Notes: generated from the letters alone by a model not told the origin. 6,633 nucleotides of DNA from an uncultured Erysipelotrichaceae bacterium (GCA_902795725.1 CADBLY010000042.1:1-6633); one strand, 5' to 3'. Positions 1 to 6,155 are shown, counted from the first letter of the stretch. A program made the numbers and translations.

Positions 1-121
1 AATTACTTGTTTTCTCCGAAATAATATTAAAATAACTTAATATCGTAATTATCATTGTGAATAACAGAATTGAAACAGAAATATATAGTAAAGAACGACT
101 AAATATTTTTAAATATTTCAT
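1..121 (-). CDS. Partial small membrane protein (YrzE/TIGR04086-like), 5' end only
   Basis: An open frame starts with ATG at 121 and runs off the left edge after 40 codons without a stop. A good ribosome binding site (GGTGAG, 130-125) lies 3 bases upstream of the ATG, and a promoter lies further up (147-175). The visible protein begins MKYLKIFSRSLLYIS and continues as one long hydrophobic segment (about residues 8-34), then turns polar (SEKTSN). This fits the first transmembrane helix of a small integral membrane protein. From memory, B. subtilis carries the TIGR04086 membrane protein YrzE next to the DUF421 protein YrbG. The divergent neighbour here is a DUF421 protein, so a YrzE-like identity is my best guess. 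The gene being real is fairly secure; the family assignment is inference from the N-terminus and context. Confidence 0.68.
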   Translation of the reverse strand, partial: MKYLKIFSRSLLYISVSILLFTMIITILSYFNIISEKTSN

Positions 122-146
122 TTTCTCACCTATAAAACAATATGTA

Positions 147-175
147 ATTGTATAAAAAAATAGAACTAAATACAA
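147..175 (-). promoter_or_regulatory. SigA-type promoter of the leftward membrane protein gene
   Basis: Read on the minus strand, -35 TTGTAT (175-170) and -10 TACAAT (152-147) are separated by exactly 17 bases. The predicted transcript starts near 140, giving a leader of about 20 bases that holds the ribosome binding site at 130-125. It overlaps almost completely with the rightward promoter of the DUF421 gene. Confidence 0.55.
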
Positions 176-176
176 A
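148..176 (+). promoter_or_regulatory. Candidate promoter of the DUF421 gene
   Basis: TTGTAT (148-153) and TACAAA (171-176) are 17 bases apart on the plus strand. The start would fall near 183, immediately before the AGGTGA ribosome binding site (184-189), so the leader would be very short. The -10 is weaker than that of the opposing promoter. Confidence 0.35.
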
Positions 177-193
177 ATATATTAGGTGATAAA

Positions 194-823
194 ATGTTTT
201 TAGGAATAATTCTTCGAACCTTATTTATGTATTTTTTTATTATCTTTGCTTATAGATTAATGGGAAAAAAAGAAGTAGGACAATTAAGTATTATTGACTT
301 GATAGTCTCTATATTAATTGCTGAATTAGTCGCACTATCAATAGAAGGGAAAGAAAATTCTATATTAATGTCTGTTGTACCAATTATGGTATTAGTTGGA
401 GTTCAAATATTTATCAGTTATATAACTTTAAAAAGTGAAAAAATAAGAGATATAATTGATGGTAAGCCAGCAGTAATTATCAAAAATGGACGTCTAAACT
501 TTACTGAAATGTCTAAACTACGTTATAGTTTAGACGATTTAATCAGTCAGTTAAGATTACAAGGTGTGAAAAGTATTAATAAAGTAAAATATGCAGTCTT
601 AGAAAACAATGGTAACTTATCAGTATTTCAAGATGATGCTGATTATCCATTACCAGTTATCCTAGATGGAGTAATAGATAAAGACGTTTTAAAAGAATTA
701 AATAAAGATTATGATTGGATAATTAATATATTAAAGAAAAAAAGACTTGAATTAGATCAAGTATTTTATGCTTTTTACATTAGCAAAAAGATGTTTATTA
801 TTAAAAGAGATGAATTATTGTAA
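194..823 (+). CDS. DUF421 family membrane protein (YetF/YrbG-like)
   Basis: This 209-aa protein belongs to the DUF421 family (B. subtilis YetF, YrbG, YkjA, YdfS), membrane proteins of unclear biochemical role, some linked to sporulation or spore germination. Three hydrophobic segments lie at about residues 4-22, 33-50 and 57-77, followed by a cytoplasmic or extracytoplasmic mixed alpha/beta domain. Family hallmarks are RLMGKKEVGQLS (21-32), the ISELxA-like stretch IAELVA (42-47), KPAVIIKNGRL (91-101), LRLQGV (120-125) and VKYAVLENNGNLSVF (131-145). Length is close to that of YrbG. The ATG is preceded by AGGTGA with 4 bases spacing, which decides the start. The gene diverges from the small membrane protein gene at the left edge, a pairing that resembles yrzE-yrbG. 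No clear terminator follows; the in-frame codons after the stop are noted in the findings. Confidence 0.92.
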   Translation: MFLGIILRTLFMYFFIIFAYRLMGKKEVGQLSIIDLIVSILIAELVALSIEGKENSILMSVVPIMVLVGVQIFISYITLKSEKIRDIIDGKPAVIIKNGRLNFTEMSKLRYSLDDLISQLRLQGVKSINKVKYAVLENNGNLSVFQDDADYPLPVILDGVIDKDVLKELNKDYDWIINILKKKRLELDQVFYAFYISKKMFIIKRDELL

Positions 824-857
824 TATTATATTAACTATAAAAAGAAAATAAAAGAAT

Positions 858-879
858 TAACCGACCAAGAAGTCGATTA
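858..879. other. Weak hairpin between convergent genes
   Basis: TAACCGAC (858-865) can pair with GTCGATTA (872-879) around the loop CAAGAA, with one C/A mismatch. It lies between the convergent DUF421 and YqfQ-like genes, where a terminator would be expected. There is no T-run on either side, so I do not call it a terminator. Confidence 0.2.
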
Positions 880-904
880 TATTGTTGGATTAAGATAATA
901 TGTA

Positions 905-1246
905 CTAAACAAAAAATGTAGGACCTTGATTATAATAATTAATATTATCGTCATTACTATTACTTTGTGAGTTAGTATTTTTAGAAGAAGAAACTATCTT
1001 GTTTTTGTTATCCGTTTTTTTGAATTCACTCATAACTTTGAACATGGTTTTAGCGTTTTTAACCATCGGATGGACTTGTTTAACAAGTGGGATAGTTTGA
1101 TTCACAACATTTAATGTTTTTTGTGTTCCAGAAAGAATGGACCCAAACGTAATATTTCTTCCACCAAACAACCTTGATAATAAACCTACTCTAGAAGCCG
1201 TATTCATTGTAGGCATCGTATAAAAATAAGGATTATAGTAATTCAT
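905..1246 (-). CDS. YqfQ/VrrA-like protein
   Basis: This 113-aa protein matches the YqfQ (VrrA) type found in Bacilli, whose function is unknown. A Tyr/Asn-rich start (NYYNPYFYTMPTMN) is followed by a Gly/Arg-rich hydrophobic stretch (VGLLSRLFGGR, 20-30). The core motif lies at about residues 39-75: SGTQKTLNVVNQ, then PLVKQVHPMVKNAKTMFKV, corresponding to the family pattern of a TQK segment followed by a repeated Pro-containing QxxPxVxN segment. The C-terminal third is low-complexity and rich in Ser, Asn and Asp, ending in GPTFFV. There is no signal peptide or clear transmembrane helix. A perfect AGGAGG (1257-1252) lies 5 bases before the ATG. It is divergent from pilC and convergent with the DUF421 gene. 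VrrA of B. anthracis is known mainly as a variable-repeat locus; no comparable DNA repeat is seen here. Confidence 0.72.
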   Translation of the reverse strand: MNYYNPYFYTMPTMNTASRVGLLSRLFGGRNITFGSILSGTQKTLNVVNQTIPLVKQVHPMVKNAKTMFKVMSEFKKTDNKNKIVSSSKNTNSQSNSNDDNINYYNQGPTFFV

Positions 1247-1275
1247 GTCAACCTCCTATGTAAACTATCTAAAAT

Positions 1276-1281
1276 ATTATA
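1276..1281 (-). promoter_or_regulatory. Candidate -10 box of the YqfQ-like gene
   Basis: A perfect TATAAT reads leftward here, placing a transcript start near 1269 and a leader of about 23 bases containing the AGGAGG. No convincing -35 hexamer lies 16-18 bases upstream, so the promoter is supported only by the -10 and its position. Confidence 0.4.
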
Positions 1282-1320
1282 TGAAAAATGTAAAAATTGT
1301 TTTCTATAATTGTAAATTTA

Positions 1321-1329
1321 TGATATAAT
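1321..1329 (+). promoter_or_regulatory. Extended -10 promoter of the pilC operon
   Basis: TGATATAAT is an exact TGn-TATAAT extended -10. The -35 region 16-18 bases upstream is only T-rich (about 1301-1307), which is tolerated by extended -10 promoters. A start near 1336 would give a leader of about 24 bases up to the ATG at 1360, including the ribosome binding site GAGGTG (1349-1354). Confidence 0.55.
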
Positions 1330-1359
1330 TATGTTATGTAAGAATAAAGAGGTGCATGT

Positions 1360-2979
1360 ATGAATAAAGAAAATAATAATATAAATAATCCATTATTTTA
1401 TGCCTTTATTTATGCTTGTTATATCGTATATTTGCCTTTTAAGATATTAAAGAATTTATTTAAACCCGAACAAATAGATGTTGATTCAAATGAATTAAAT
1501 AACCTAAAGGAGAATCTACACGATATTACAGGACAAAAAATTAGTGAACCTGCAATAATAGATAATACGCCAAAACAAGTTGAAAATGACAATAATAATT
1601 TACTGACAGAAGAAACTGTTTCTGAATTAAATAATCGTCTTGCTAATACGAGAAAGAAAAAAGGTCATCATAAAGTAAGTGCGGCCAAGATTGCTCAAGC
1701 TCAAGCTTTAATAGAAGAAATGAAGCAAGAAGGAAAAACAGAAAGATTAAGAGATAAGAAACTTACTTGGAAGTACGAAGCTATTATGACTGATGGCAAA
1801 ATTGTTAAAGGTTTATTTGATGCATATACCAAATCTGATGTTATTAATTTTCTATCAGAAGAAGATTTATTGGTATATAAAATAGATTTATTAAAATATA
1901 GTATAACATCCAATGCTAAAGTAAGAAAAATTAAGAATAAAGATTTAATATTTTTAATCACACAACTATCAACTTATTTAAAATCTGGTATTGCTTTAGC
2001 AGATGCCATGGGAATACTAGTTAAACAAATGAAAAATAAAAACATCAAAAAAGTATTCCGTAACGTTAAATATGAATTAATGTTAGGTGAAAGTTTAAGT
2101 TCAGCAATGTCACATCAAAAAAATGCTTTCCCAATGATTCTTATCAACATGGTAAATTCAGCCGAATTAACCGGTGAATTACCAGAGGTATTAGATGATA
2201 TGGCTGAGTATTTTACAGAAATTGAAGAAACAAGAAGACAAATGATAAGCGCACTAACATATCCAACAATGGTACTTGCTTTTACTATTGGTGTGATAGG
2301 ATTTGTTATGATTTATGTAGTGCCTAAATTTGTTCAAATATATAATAGTATGGAAGATGCCAAAATACCAAAATTTACCCAAATAGTAATTAACGTTAGC
2401 CACTTCCTATCTGATAATCTAATATACATATTATTAATTATAATTATTATATTATCTTCTATTATATATTTATATCGTAAAGTAAAAGTAGCAAGAAAAT
2501 GGATGCAATATGTGGCAATGAAAATGCCTGTCATCGGAAATATTATTATTTATAATGAAGTAGCTATTTTCTCTAAAACATTTGCATCACTTCTAAAACA
2601 TAACGTTTTTATAACTGAAAGTATGGAAATACTAAATAAAATTTCTAATAACGAAATATACCACGATATGATTCTTGAAACTATAACTAATTTAACTCGT
2701 GGCGATAAAATATCATCAGCCTTTCAAGATCATTGGGCATTCCCAATTCCTGCTTATGAGATGATTGTAACTGGTGAGAAAACTGGACAATTAGCTGAAA
2801 TGATGGAAAAAGTTTCATCTTATTACCAGGAATTACATAGGAATGCTGTTACACGTGTAAAATCATTATTAGAACCGATAATAATTGTTTTACTAACATT
2901 TGGTGTAGGAATTATCCTACTTGCGATTGTTGTTCCAATGTTTAGTATGTACGAAACAGTTCAAAATTTGGAGGGATAG
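1360..2979 (+). CDS. PilC/GspF-family type II secretion or type IV pilus inner-membrane platform protein
   Basis: This 539-aa protein is the polytopic membrane platform on which a secretion ATPase drives pilin or pseudopilin assembly. The order is: an N-terminal hydrophobic segment (about 11-33, PLFYAFIYACYIVYLPF); an Asn/Glu-rich linker; a basic stretch (NTRKKKGHHK, 96-105); the usual small N-terminal domain (WKYEAIMTDGKIVKGLFDAY, 137-156); a first T2SSF domain (about 196-323, with LSTYLKSGIALADA and AELTGELPEVLDDMAEYF); a transmembrane helix (about 353-372); a second T2SSF domain (about 401-527, with FASLLKHNV and VTGEKTGQLAEMMEKVSSYY); and a final membrane helix (about 502-527). Family members are usually about 350-410 aa, so roughly 130 residues before residue 137 are extra. 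GAGGTG precedes the ATG by 5 bases. The stop overlaps the ribosome binding region of the prepilin peptidase gene. ComGB of competence pili is the alternative name for the same fold; context cannot separate them. Confidence 0.93.
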   Translation: MNKENNNINNPLFYAFIYACYIVYLPFKILKNLFKPEQIDVDSNELNNLKENLHDITGQKISEPAIIDNTPKQVENDNNNLLTEETVSELNNRLANTRKKKGHHKVSAAKIAQAQALIEEMKQEGKTERLRDKKLTWKYEAIMTDGKIVKGLFDAYTKSDVINFLSEEDLLVYKIDLLKYSITSNAKVRKIKNKDLIFLITQLSTYLKSGIALADAMGILVKQMKNKNIKKVFRNVKYELMLGESLSSAMSHQKNAFPMILINMVNSAELTGELPEVLDDMAEYFTEIEETRRQMISALTYPTMVLAFTIGVIGFVMIYVVPKFVQIYNSMEDAKIPKFTQIVINVSHFLSDNLIYILLIIIIILSSIIYLYRKVKVARKWMQYVAMKMPVIGNIIIYNEVAIFSKTFASLLKHNVFITESMEILNKISNNEIYHDMILETITNLTRGDKISSAFQDHWAFPIPAYEMIVTGEKTGQLAEMMEKVSSYYQELHRNAVTRVKSLLEPIIIVLLTFGVGIILLAIVVPMFSMYETVQNLEG

Positions 2980-2980
2980 A

Positions 2981-3733
2981 GTGACTATATATTATGCAGT
3001 TGTGTTCTTTATATTAGGTAGTTGTTTAGGATCATTTTATAATGTTGTAGGAGAAAGACTGCCTAAACATGAATCAATTATTACACCAAGATCACACTGT
3101 ACTAATTGTGGCCATATTCTATCTTTTCATGAATTAATTCCAATTTTTTCCTATATCTTTTTAAAAGGAAAGTGCAGTAAATGTCACAAAAAGATAAGTA
3201 TAATTCATCCATTATTTGAAATTATGAGCGGTATATTATTTATGATATCATTTCTGGTGTTTGGAATATCATTAAAACTGATTATTGCTATAACCTTTAT
3301 ATCACTATTGTTAATTGTTATCATTAGTGACTATAATTACATGATTATACCTGATGAGATATTAATAATTGGTAATATTGTATTAATAATAGAGTTATTT
3401 ATTAAATATGGTCCAAAAGAAACTTTTATATCAATCGTATATGGATTGTTATCCTTCTTCATAATGTGGTTCATTAAAATAATAGGTGATTTCATTTTTA
3501 AAAGAGAATCAATGGGTGGTGGAGACATTAAGTTAATGTTTACCTTTGGATTAATATTGGGACTATTAAACTCTATAATATCAATCTTTTTAGCATCGAT
3601 AATAGGACTTCCAATATCATTGATTATGTTAAAGAAAAATACAAATCATGAAGTACCATTTGGACCATACTTATCTGTTGCTGCTATTATATTACTGCTC
3701 ACACAATTTAATTATTTAAGTTATATAATGTAA
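2981..3733 (+). CDS. Prepilin peptidase / N-methyltransferase (A24 family, PilD/ComC)
   Basis: This 250-aa bifunctional membrane enzyme cleaves the leader of type IV prepilins or pseudopilins and methylates the new N-terminus. The start is the classic family opening FILGSCLGSFYNVVGERLPK (10-29). The zinc-type motif of the methylase domain is intact: CTNC (40-43) and CSKC (65-68). Both catalytic aspartates of the GxGD-type aspartyl protease are present: Asp117 in SDYNYMIIPDE and Asp182 in GGGDIKL. The closing FGPYL (227-231) is also typical. Several membrane helices fill the rest. I chose GTG at 2981 because GGAGGG (2970-2975) sits 5 bases upstream. The frame stays open to an ATG at 2921, but that would add 20 non-family residues overlapping pilC. 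The gap to the pilC stop is one base, so the two are translationally coupled in one operon. Confidence 0.94.
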   Translation: MTIYYAVVFFILGSCLGSFYNVVGERLPKHESIITPRSHCTNCGHILSFHELIPIFSYIFLKGKCSKCHKKISIIHPLFEIMSGILFMISFLVFGISLKLIIAITFISLLLIVIISDYNYMIIPDEILIIGNIVLIIELFIKYGPKETFISIVYGLLSFFIMWFIKIIGDFIFKRESMGGGDIKLMFTFGLILGLLNSIISIFLASIIGLPISLIMLKKNTNHEVPFGPYLSVAAIILLLTQFNYLSYIM

Positions 3734-3734
3734 A

Positions 3735-3782
3735 AAAAGTGATTTAAATCAGTAGATATATTTACTAATTTAAATCACTTTT
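3735..3782 (+). terminator. Strong hairpin terminator after the pilC-peptidase operon
   Basis: AAAAGTGATTTAAAT (3735-3749) pairs perfectly over 15 bp with ATTTAAATCACTTTT (3768-3782). Beyond a single C/A mismatch, four more inner pairs (AGTA 3751-3754 with TACT 3763-3766) extend the stem. The T-run is short and forms the base of the stem. It begins directly after the stop codon and is AT-rich, so it may act in both directions, although no minus-strand gene needs it. Confidence 0.75.
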
Positions 3783-3821
3783 ATACATTAGAAAAGAGCT
3801 TAATATTTTATAAAAATATCG

Positions 3822-3850
3822 TTGAAAAGCATTTGTATGTATGCTATACT
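3822..3850 (+). promoter_or_regulatory. Main promoter of sufB operon
   Basis: TTGAAA (3822-3827), a 17-base spacer and TATACT (3845-3850), preceded by TGC (3842-3844), make a near-consensus SigA promoter with extended -10. The predicted start is near 3857, giving a leader of about 185 bases before sufB. Confidence 0.65.
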
Positions 3851-3856
3851 ATCTAT

Positions 3857-4041
3857 ATATGTTGACATGATATCTTAAATAAATATAGCTTATGTATTCA
3901 GATTATTTCCTAATGATAATCTTTAATATAGAAGATGACTTTAAATGATATAAAAAAACATTTATATGAAAAGATTAACAGAACTTTAGTCAATCTAAAT
4001 TTTGACTTTTGTTCGTATGATTATATAGGACGGTGATTTTA
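3857..4041 (+). other. Long AT-rich sufB leader, no gene seen
   Basis: Together with 3783-3856 this is the only stretch of about 300 bases without a gene. It contains a second possible promoter (TTGACA 3862-3867, 16 bases, TATAGC 3884-3889). It also holds a small hairpin (AGATTAT 3900-3906 with ATAATCT 3916-3922, followed by TTTAAT) and the dyad at 3981-4014 listed separately. No known riboswitch or T-box motif is recognised. Short frames at 3892 and 3966 lack ribosome binding sites. The length suggests either regulation in the leader or a more proximal promoter that I cannot identify with certainty. Confidence 0.4.
3981..4014 (+). promoter_or_regulatory. Symmetric dyad before sufB, possible operator or attenuator
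   Basis: GAAC (3981-3984), TTT, AGTCAA (3988-3993), an 8-base centre, TTGACT (4002-4007), TTT, GTTC (4011-4014) form an exact two-part inverted repeat of 10 paired bases. The opposed TTT blocks would form an internal loop in RNA. The right arm ends 18 bases before the sufB ribosome binding site. It could be a repressor site or an RNA hairpin; the sequence alone does not decide. Confidence 0.35.
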
Positions 4042-5346
4042 GTGAAAGGAATTAATAAAAAAATTGTACGTGATATATCTAAACAAAAAGGTGAACCTAA
4101 GTGGATGACTAATTTTAGACTAAAGTCATACGAAAAGTTTGAACAACTAGCTAATCCACTATTCGGTCCATATCTTGATATCGATTTTGATGATATAACA
4201 TATTATAAAAAAGTAACCGAAAAGGTAGAAAATAGCTGGGATGATGTCCCAAAGGAAGTTAAAGATACATTTGATAAATTAGGTATACCAGATGCTGAAA
4301 AAAAATACTTAGCTGGTGTAGGTGCTCAATACGAAAGTGAAGTAGTATATCATAATATGCTTAAAGAATTAGAAGAAAAAAATATTATCTTCTGTGACAC
4401 CGATACAGCTTTAAAAAAATATCCTGATCTTTTCCAAGAATACTTTAATAAATTAGTTAAATACGATGAAAATAAATATACCGCACTAAATGGTGCAGTA
4501 TGGAGTGGTGGAACCTTTATTTATATCCCACCACATACTCATCTTGATCGACCACTACAAAGTTATTTTCGCATTAATAGTAAAAATATGGGACAATTTG
4601 AAAGAACCATAATTATTGTTGATGAAGGATCAGAACTACACTATATGGAAGGTTGTACTGCTCCAACATATACTACAGATTCACTACATGCTGCTGTTGT
4701 TGAGATATATGTAAAAAAAGGTGCCAAATGTAGATATACAACTATTCAAAACTGGGCCAGTAATATATATAATTTAGTCACTAAAAGAGCTATTGTAGAA
4801 AGTGGCGGATTAATGGAATGGATAGATGGAAATATTGGATCTAAAACTAATATGAAATATCCTGCTTGTATATTAAATGGTGAAAATGCTCAAGGAAGAT
4901 GTATATCCATTGCAGTTGCTAAAGAAGGACAAATTCAAGACGCTGGAGCCAAAATGATTCATCTCGCCCCACATACTAAAAGTGATATTATAAGTAAGAG
5001 TATTGCTGTAGGTGGTGGAGAAGCAACGTATCGTGGCACTGTAAATATATGTGAAAATGCCATTAATTCTGAAGCCAAAGTTAAATGTGATACAATTATA
5101 ATTGATAGTAAATCTAAAAGCGATACTATTCCTAAAAACATTGTTTCAAATGGATCATCTAACATAAATCATGAAGCAACAGTATCTAAAATAAGTGAAG
5201 ATAAATTATTTTATTTAATGACTAGAGGAATATCTGAAGAAAAAGCCAAAGAATTAATTATTATGGGATTTATTGAAAGATTTAGAGAAGAATTACCTAT
5301 GGAATATGCTGTTGAATTAAACGCATTATTAAAAAATTATTTTTAA
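4042..5346 (+). CDS. sufB: Fe-S cluster assembly scaffold protein SufB
   Basis: SufB is the scaffold subunit of the cytosolic SufBCD complex, on which Fe-S clusters are built with sulfur from SufS/SufU. The 434-aa product shows the family signatures LNGAVWSGGTFIYIPP (149-164), LQSYFRIN (172-179), LHYMEGCTAP (199-208), WIDGNIGSK (260-268), HLAPHTKS (307-314) and GGGEATYRG (324-332). It also has Cys349 in VKCDT and His377-Glu378 in NHEATVSKI; the last Cys and Glu match the cluster-ligand positions described for E. coli SufB (Cys405, Glu434). The ending LPMEYAVELNALL is typical. GTG at 4042 is chosen because GGTGAT (4032-4037) lies 4 bases upstream; an in-frame GTG at 4033 would lie inside that site and lack a properly spaced one. 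In most Firmicutes sufB is the last gene of sufCDSUB; here no suf gene precedes it, and a lipoprotein gene follows. Confidence 0.95.
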   Translation: MKGINKKIVRDISKQKGEPKWMTNFRLKSYEKFEQLANPLFGPYLDIDFDDITYYKKVTEKVENSWDDVPKEVKDTFDKLGIPDAEKKYLAGVGAQYESEVVYHNMLKELEEKNIIFCDTDTALKKYPDLFQEYFNKLVKYDENKYTALNGAVWSGGTFIYIPPHTHLDRPLQSYFRINSKNMGQFERTIIIVDEGSELHYMEGCTAPTYTTDSLHAAVVEIYVKKGAKCRYTTIQNWASNIYNLVTKRAIVESGGLMEWIDGNIGSKTNMKYPACILNGENAQGRCISIAVAKEGQIQDAGAKMIHLAPHTKSDIISKSIAVGGGEATYRGTVNICENAINSEAKVKCDTIIIDSKSKSDTIPKNIVSNGSSNINHEATVSKISEDKLFYLMTRGISEEKAKELIIMGFIERFREELPMEYAVELNALLKNYF

Positions 5347-5356
5347 GGAGTCAAGT

Positions 5357-5650
5357 ATGAAGAAAATATTTGTAATTATAATTATGATAATCCTATTAAC
5401 AGGATGTACTAATAAAGAAAAATTCAATAAGGAATTAGAAAAAGCAACAAACATCTACTATACACAATATATTAAAAATAAGGTAGATGGCTTAAATGTA
5501 TTAGAAATTTCTCTAGGTGATTTACGAGAATTAAAGAACTCTAAAATAGATTTATCTAAATTAAAAAAGTGTAGTGATGATACTAAAGTAAAAGCAACAA
5601 TAAAGAATAAAAAAATAGAAAAATATGAAATTTCTATAATTTGTAAATAG
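5357..5650 (+). CDS. Small lipoprotein of unknown function, co-transcribed with sufB
   Basis: This 97-aa protein has a textbook lipoprotein signal: MKK, a hydrophobic stretch IFVIIIMIILL, then the lipobox LTGC with Cys17 as the lipidated residue. The mature part is about 80 residues, Lys-rich, with an amphipathic start (KFNKELEKATNIYYTQYIKNK) and a repeat of short predicted strands at the end. Two further cysteines (72 and 96) could form a disulfide outside the membrane. AAGGAG (5345-5350) overlaps the sufB stop, and the ATG follows 10 bases after it, so the two genes share a transcript. I recognise no domain. The product would act on the outer face of the membrane, whereas SufB is cytosolic, so a functional link is not obvious. 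A shared-operon accident is possible. Confidence 0.85.
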   Translation: MKKIFVIIIMIILLTGCTNKEKFNKELEKATNIYYTQYIKNKVDGLNVLEISLGDLRELKNSKIDLSKLKKCSDDTKVKATIKNKKIEKYEISIICK

Positions 5651-5695
5651 ATTTACTAAATTTAAATTATTGAAATATAATTAAATTCACAATAT

Positions 5696-5725
5696 AAAAA
5701 ACTGATATCCAGTTTTTTATTTTTT
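5696..5725 (+). terminator. Rho-independent terminator of the sufB-lipoprotein operon
   Basis: AAAAAACTG (5696-5704) pairs perfectly with CAGTTTTTT (5710-5718) around the loop ATATC. A further T-run (5720-5725) follows. It lies 45 bases after the lipoprotein stop and before the ssb promoter. Confidence 0.8.
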
Positions 5726-5762
5726 GTTCAAAAACACTATGTAATTCAACAAAAACTGCTTT

Positions 5763-5791
5763 TTGACATGAATATTTGTAAATGCTAATAT
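5763..5791 (+). promoter_or_regulatory. Strong promoter of the ssb gene
   Basis: A perfect TTGACA (5763-5768), a 17-base spacer and TAATAT (5786-5791) preceded by TGC (5783-5785, extended -10). The transcript should start near 5798, just before AGGAGG (5801-5806). Because the in-frame ATG at 5790 lies within the -10 box, that ATG cannot be the start codon of this transcript. Confidence 0.75.
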
Positions 5792-5813
5792 GGGGATGAA
5801 AGGAGGTAATTTA

Positions 5814-6155
5814 GTGCTTAATAAAGCAGTCTTAGTTGGTCGAATCGTTCAAGAACCACAGCTAAATGAAACCAGTAATGGCACCAAGGTATCTAACATC
5901 ACTCTAGCTGTATCACGAAATTTTAGAAATCAAAAAGGCGAATATGATACAGACTTTATATCTTGTGTCTTATGGAAAGGTGTAGCAGAACGAACAACTA
6001 GATATTGCAAAAAAGGTGATTTAGTAGGTGTAAGTGGAAGAATCACTACCCGAACTGTTGAAGATGGTAGTGATAATTTCTATAATTGTACCGAAGTAAT
6101 TGCTGATAATGTAACTTTTTTATCCAGTAAAAGAAAAGAAGAAGTAGATGAATGA
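5814..6155 (+). CDS. ssb: Short single-stranded DNA-binding protein (SsbB-like length)
   Basis: This 113-aa protein is a bacterial SSB with one OB fold, binding single-stranded DNA during replication, repair or DNA uptake. Family signatures are LNKAVLVGRIVQEPQL (2-17), NGTKVSNITLAVSRNF (22-37), DFISCVLWKGVAE (47-59, with conserved Phe48 and Trp54), YCKKGDLVGVSGRITTR (64-80) and EVIADNVTFL (94-103). It ends in KRKEEVDE. The flexible linker and acidic DDDIPF-type tip that recruit partner proteins are missing. From memory, B. subtilis SsbB, the competence paralogue, has the same length and also lacks the full tail. Start GTG at 5814 is set by AGGAGG (5801-5806) and by the promoter position. It has its own promoter and terminator; it is not with rpsF/rpsR as the main ssb usually is, supporting a paralogue. 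Confidence 0.9.
   Translation: MLNKAVLVGRIVQEPQLNETSNGTKVSNITLAVSRNFRNQKGEYDTDFISCVLWKGVAERTTRYCKKGDLVGVSGRITTRTVEDGSDNFYNCTEVIADNVTFLSSKRKEEVDE

Noticed and set aside
1701..1961. Minus-strand open frame of 86 codons inside pilC
   Set aside because: It lies wholly within a well-supported pilC coding region, has no ribosome binding site and no family signature.
2334..2534. Minus-strand open frame of 66 codons inside pilC
   Set aside because: Hydrophobic composition merely mirrors the AT-rich membrane helix codons of pilC on the other strand.
2921..2980. Upstream extension of the prepilin peptidase to an ATG at 2921
   Set aside because: It would overlap pilC by 59 bases, lacks a ribosome binding site and adds residues unlike the family; GTG at 2981 has GGAGGG at proper spacing.
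3337..3528. Minus-strand open frame of 63 codons inside the prepilin peptidase gene
   Set aside because: Complement of conserved catalytic regions of a real gene; no start signals.
3892..3948. 18-codon frame in the sufB leader
   Set aside because: No ribosome binding site precedes the ATG and composition is ordinary AT-rich leader.
3966..3989. 7-codon frame in the sufB leader as a leader peptide
   Set aside because: No ribosome binding site and no run of regulatory codons.
4959..5165. Minus-strand open frame of 68 codons inside sufB
   Set aside because: Complement of conserved SufB sequence with no independent support.
5790..5813. ATG at 5790 as the ssb start
   Set aside because: It overlaps the -10 hexamer of the ssb promoter and its extra codons encode the ribosome binding site of the real GTG start.
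6153..6155. TGA read as tryptophan (Mycoplasma code) at the end of ssb
   Set aside because: The SSB fold is complete before it, the codon lies in a terminator loop, and Trp residues in the window are encoded by TGG.
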